From NCBI GenBank assembly GCA_002352705.1, contig DEIW01000199.1, positions 310 through 22,384 on the forward strand: a stretch of DNA of 22,075 nucleotides, written 5' to 3'. The notes below the pieces were generated by a model. The model was not told the origin of the DNA. It searched no databases and saw nothing but the letters and a program-made list of their open reading frames with translations. Source of the DNA: Bacteroidales bacterium UBA2764 (GTDB taxonomy: Bacteria > Bacteroidota > Bacteroidia > Bacteroidales > Paludibacteraceae). Positions 21,273 through 22,075 of this stretch are shown piece after piece (positions within the stretch are counted from its first letter, which is position 1; each line of letters starts with the position of its first letter). Position numbers and translations under genes: made by a program.

Positions 21273-22075
21273 ATGACTAATGTCTTAAAAATCAATCCGG
21301 CGGATAATGTGGTAGTAGCAATACAACCGCAATCCGCCGGTGCGGTTATTGAAGTGGACGGCAAGCAGATTACGGTCCTCGAGGACGTGCCTGCCGGACA
21401 CAAGATAGCCATCACCGATCTCGCTGAGGGCGAGAACGTCATCAAGTACGGATTCCCGATCGGTCACGCCAAGGAGGCGAAGAAAGCCGGCTCCTGGATG
21501 AACGAGAACAATATCAAGACCAACCTCGCGGGTCTGCTCTCTTACGAGTACCACCCGAAGGAGGTCGTTCTCAACATCCCTGACGAGAAACGCACATTCA
21601 TGGGCTACCGCCGCAAAGACGGACAGGTAGGTATCCGTAACGAGGTGTGGATCATCCCGACCGTAGGTTGCGTCAACGGTATCATCCAGAAATGTGCCGA
21701 GCGTCTCCGTCAGGAGACCGGAGCGGATAATATCTTCGCCTTCCCCCATAACTACGGCTGCTCGCAGTTGGGCGATGACCACGAGAACACGAAGAAGATC
21801 CTGCGTGACATGATCCATCACCCGAACGCCGGTGCTATCCTCGTCGTGTCCCTCGGTTGCGAGAACAACCAACCGGATGTCTTCAAGGAGTTCTGCGGTG
21901 AGATTGACGAGGACCGCGTGAAGTTCGTCACTACCCAGAAGATCCAAGGCGACGAGGTGGAGTACTGCATGCCAATTTTACGCGAACTCTATACCAAGAC
22001 CCAGCACGACAAACGTGTGGCAGTGCCTTTGAGCGAACTGCGCGTGGGACTCAAGTGCGGCGGCTCCGACGGCCT
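21273..22075 (+). CDS. uxaA: Altronate dehydratase, N-terminal part (runs off the window)
   Basis: The first 267 codons of an enzyme of about 490-500 residues that dehydrates D-altronate to 2-keto-3-deoxygluconate. Residues 1 to about 95 form the SAF-like N-terminal domain (VVVAIQPQSAGAVIEVDGKQ, AGHKIAI and FPIGHAKEAKKAGSW). The catalytic domain begins around 108 with FMGYRRKDGQVGIRNEVWII. NYGCSQLGDDHENT (160-173), VSLGCENNQ (192-200) and the final GLKCGGSDG are conserved, with cysteines likely used for metal binding. The ATG at 21273 sits immediately after the octamer repeat and gives the typical N-terminus MTNVLKINPADNVVVA. It is co-directional with uxaB and probably co-transcribed, as no promoter is visible between them. 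No frameshift is seen. Confidence 0.94.
   Translation, partial: MTNVLKINPADNVVVAIQPQSAGAVIEVDGKQITVLEDVPAGHKIAITDLAEGENVIKYGFPIGHAKEAKKAGSWMNENNIKTNLAGLLSYEYHPKEVVLNIPDEKRTFMGYRRKDGQVGIRNEVWIIPTVGCVNGIIQKCAERLRQETGADNIFAFPHNYGCSQLGDDHENTKKILRDMIHHPNAGAILVVSLGCENNQPDVFKEFCGEIDEDRVKFVTTQKIQGDEVEYCMPILRELYTKTQHDKRVAVPLSELRVGLKCGGSDG

Noticed and set aside
21285..21947. A 220-codon minus-strand open frame opposite uxaA
   Set aside because: Shadow of the altronate dehydratase coding strand; composition follows complementary codons and no start signal is evident.

Overview
The window looks like a chromosomal segment of a Bacteroidota member, most likely order Bacteroidales; genus is not determinable. 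Evidence: five promoters with the Bacteroidota architecture (a TTG-type -33 box, 20 nt, then a TAnnTTTG -7 box), S16 with a long Ala/Glu-rich tail, a Bacteroidetes-type glycogen synthase, secreted C10 and C69 peptidases, and no clear Shine-Dalgarno sites.

Layout. (1) 1-1654, minus strand: the first 29 codons of a probable topoisomerase IV subunit B gene, preceded by the CCA-adding enzyme gene. (2) 1712-2477, plus: rpsP with promoter, structured leader and a strong intrinsic terminator. (3) 2496-9637, plus: a seven-gene surface-polysaccharide operon (UDP-galactopyranose mutase, Wzx flippase, EpsG/Wzy-like polymerase, four glycosyltransferases) with near-zero spacing. (4) 19311 down to 9621, minus: eight same-strand genes behind one clear promoter: pRiA4b ORF-3-like protein, miaA, PKD lipoprotein, glycogen synthase, C69 dipeptidase, ychF, Na+/Ca2+ antiporter, C10 cysteine protease. 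Most junctions are ATGA or TAATG overlaps, and the lipoprotein start lies 62 nt inside miaA. (5) 19606-22075, plus: uxaB and the 5' part of uxaA, for uronate catabolism (tagaturonate to altronate to 2-keto-3-deoxygluconate).

How the genes work together. The polysaccharide genes supply UDP-galactofuranose, sugar transfer, flipping and polymerisation, but priming and export functions are not here. The minus-strand run mixes tRNA modification, a GTPase/ATPase, glycogen metabolism, ion exchange and secreted peptidases, so it looks like a co-transcribed housekeeping string rather than one pathway.

Most notable. No new multi-gene system is evident. The strongest unexplained signal is short-period tandem repetition, mostly in the short spacers: 8-nt units behind rpsP and uxaB, 9-nt units that fill the spacer before miaA and include its GTG start, TTTAAC units alternating with small hairpins between ychF and the antiporter gene, and 9-nt units upstream of uxaB. 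Similar repetition occurs inside cca and glf, apparently as small in-frame insertions. Two promoter-level patterns also stand out: a TTTGCATATnTGCAAA dyad over the -33 box of three genes, and a 16-nt block covering the -7 box and probable transcription start of parE and the pRiA4b-like gene, with a near copy at cca.
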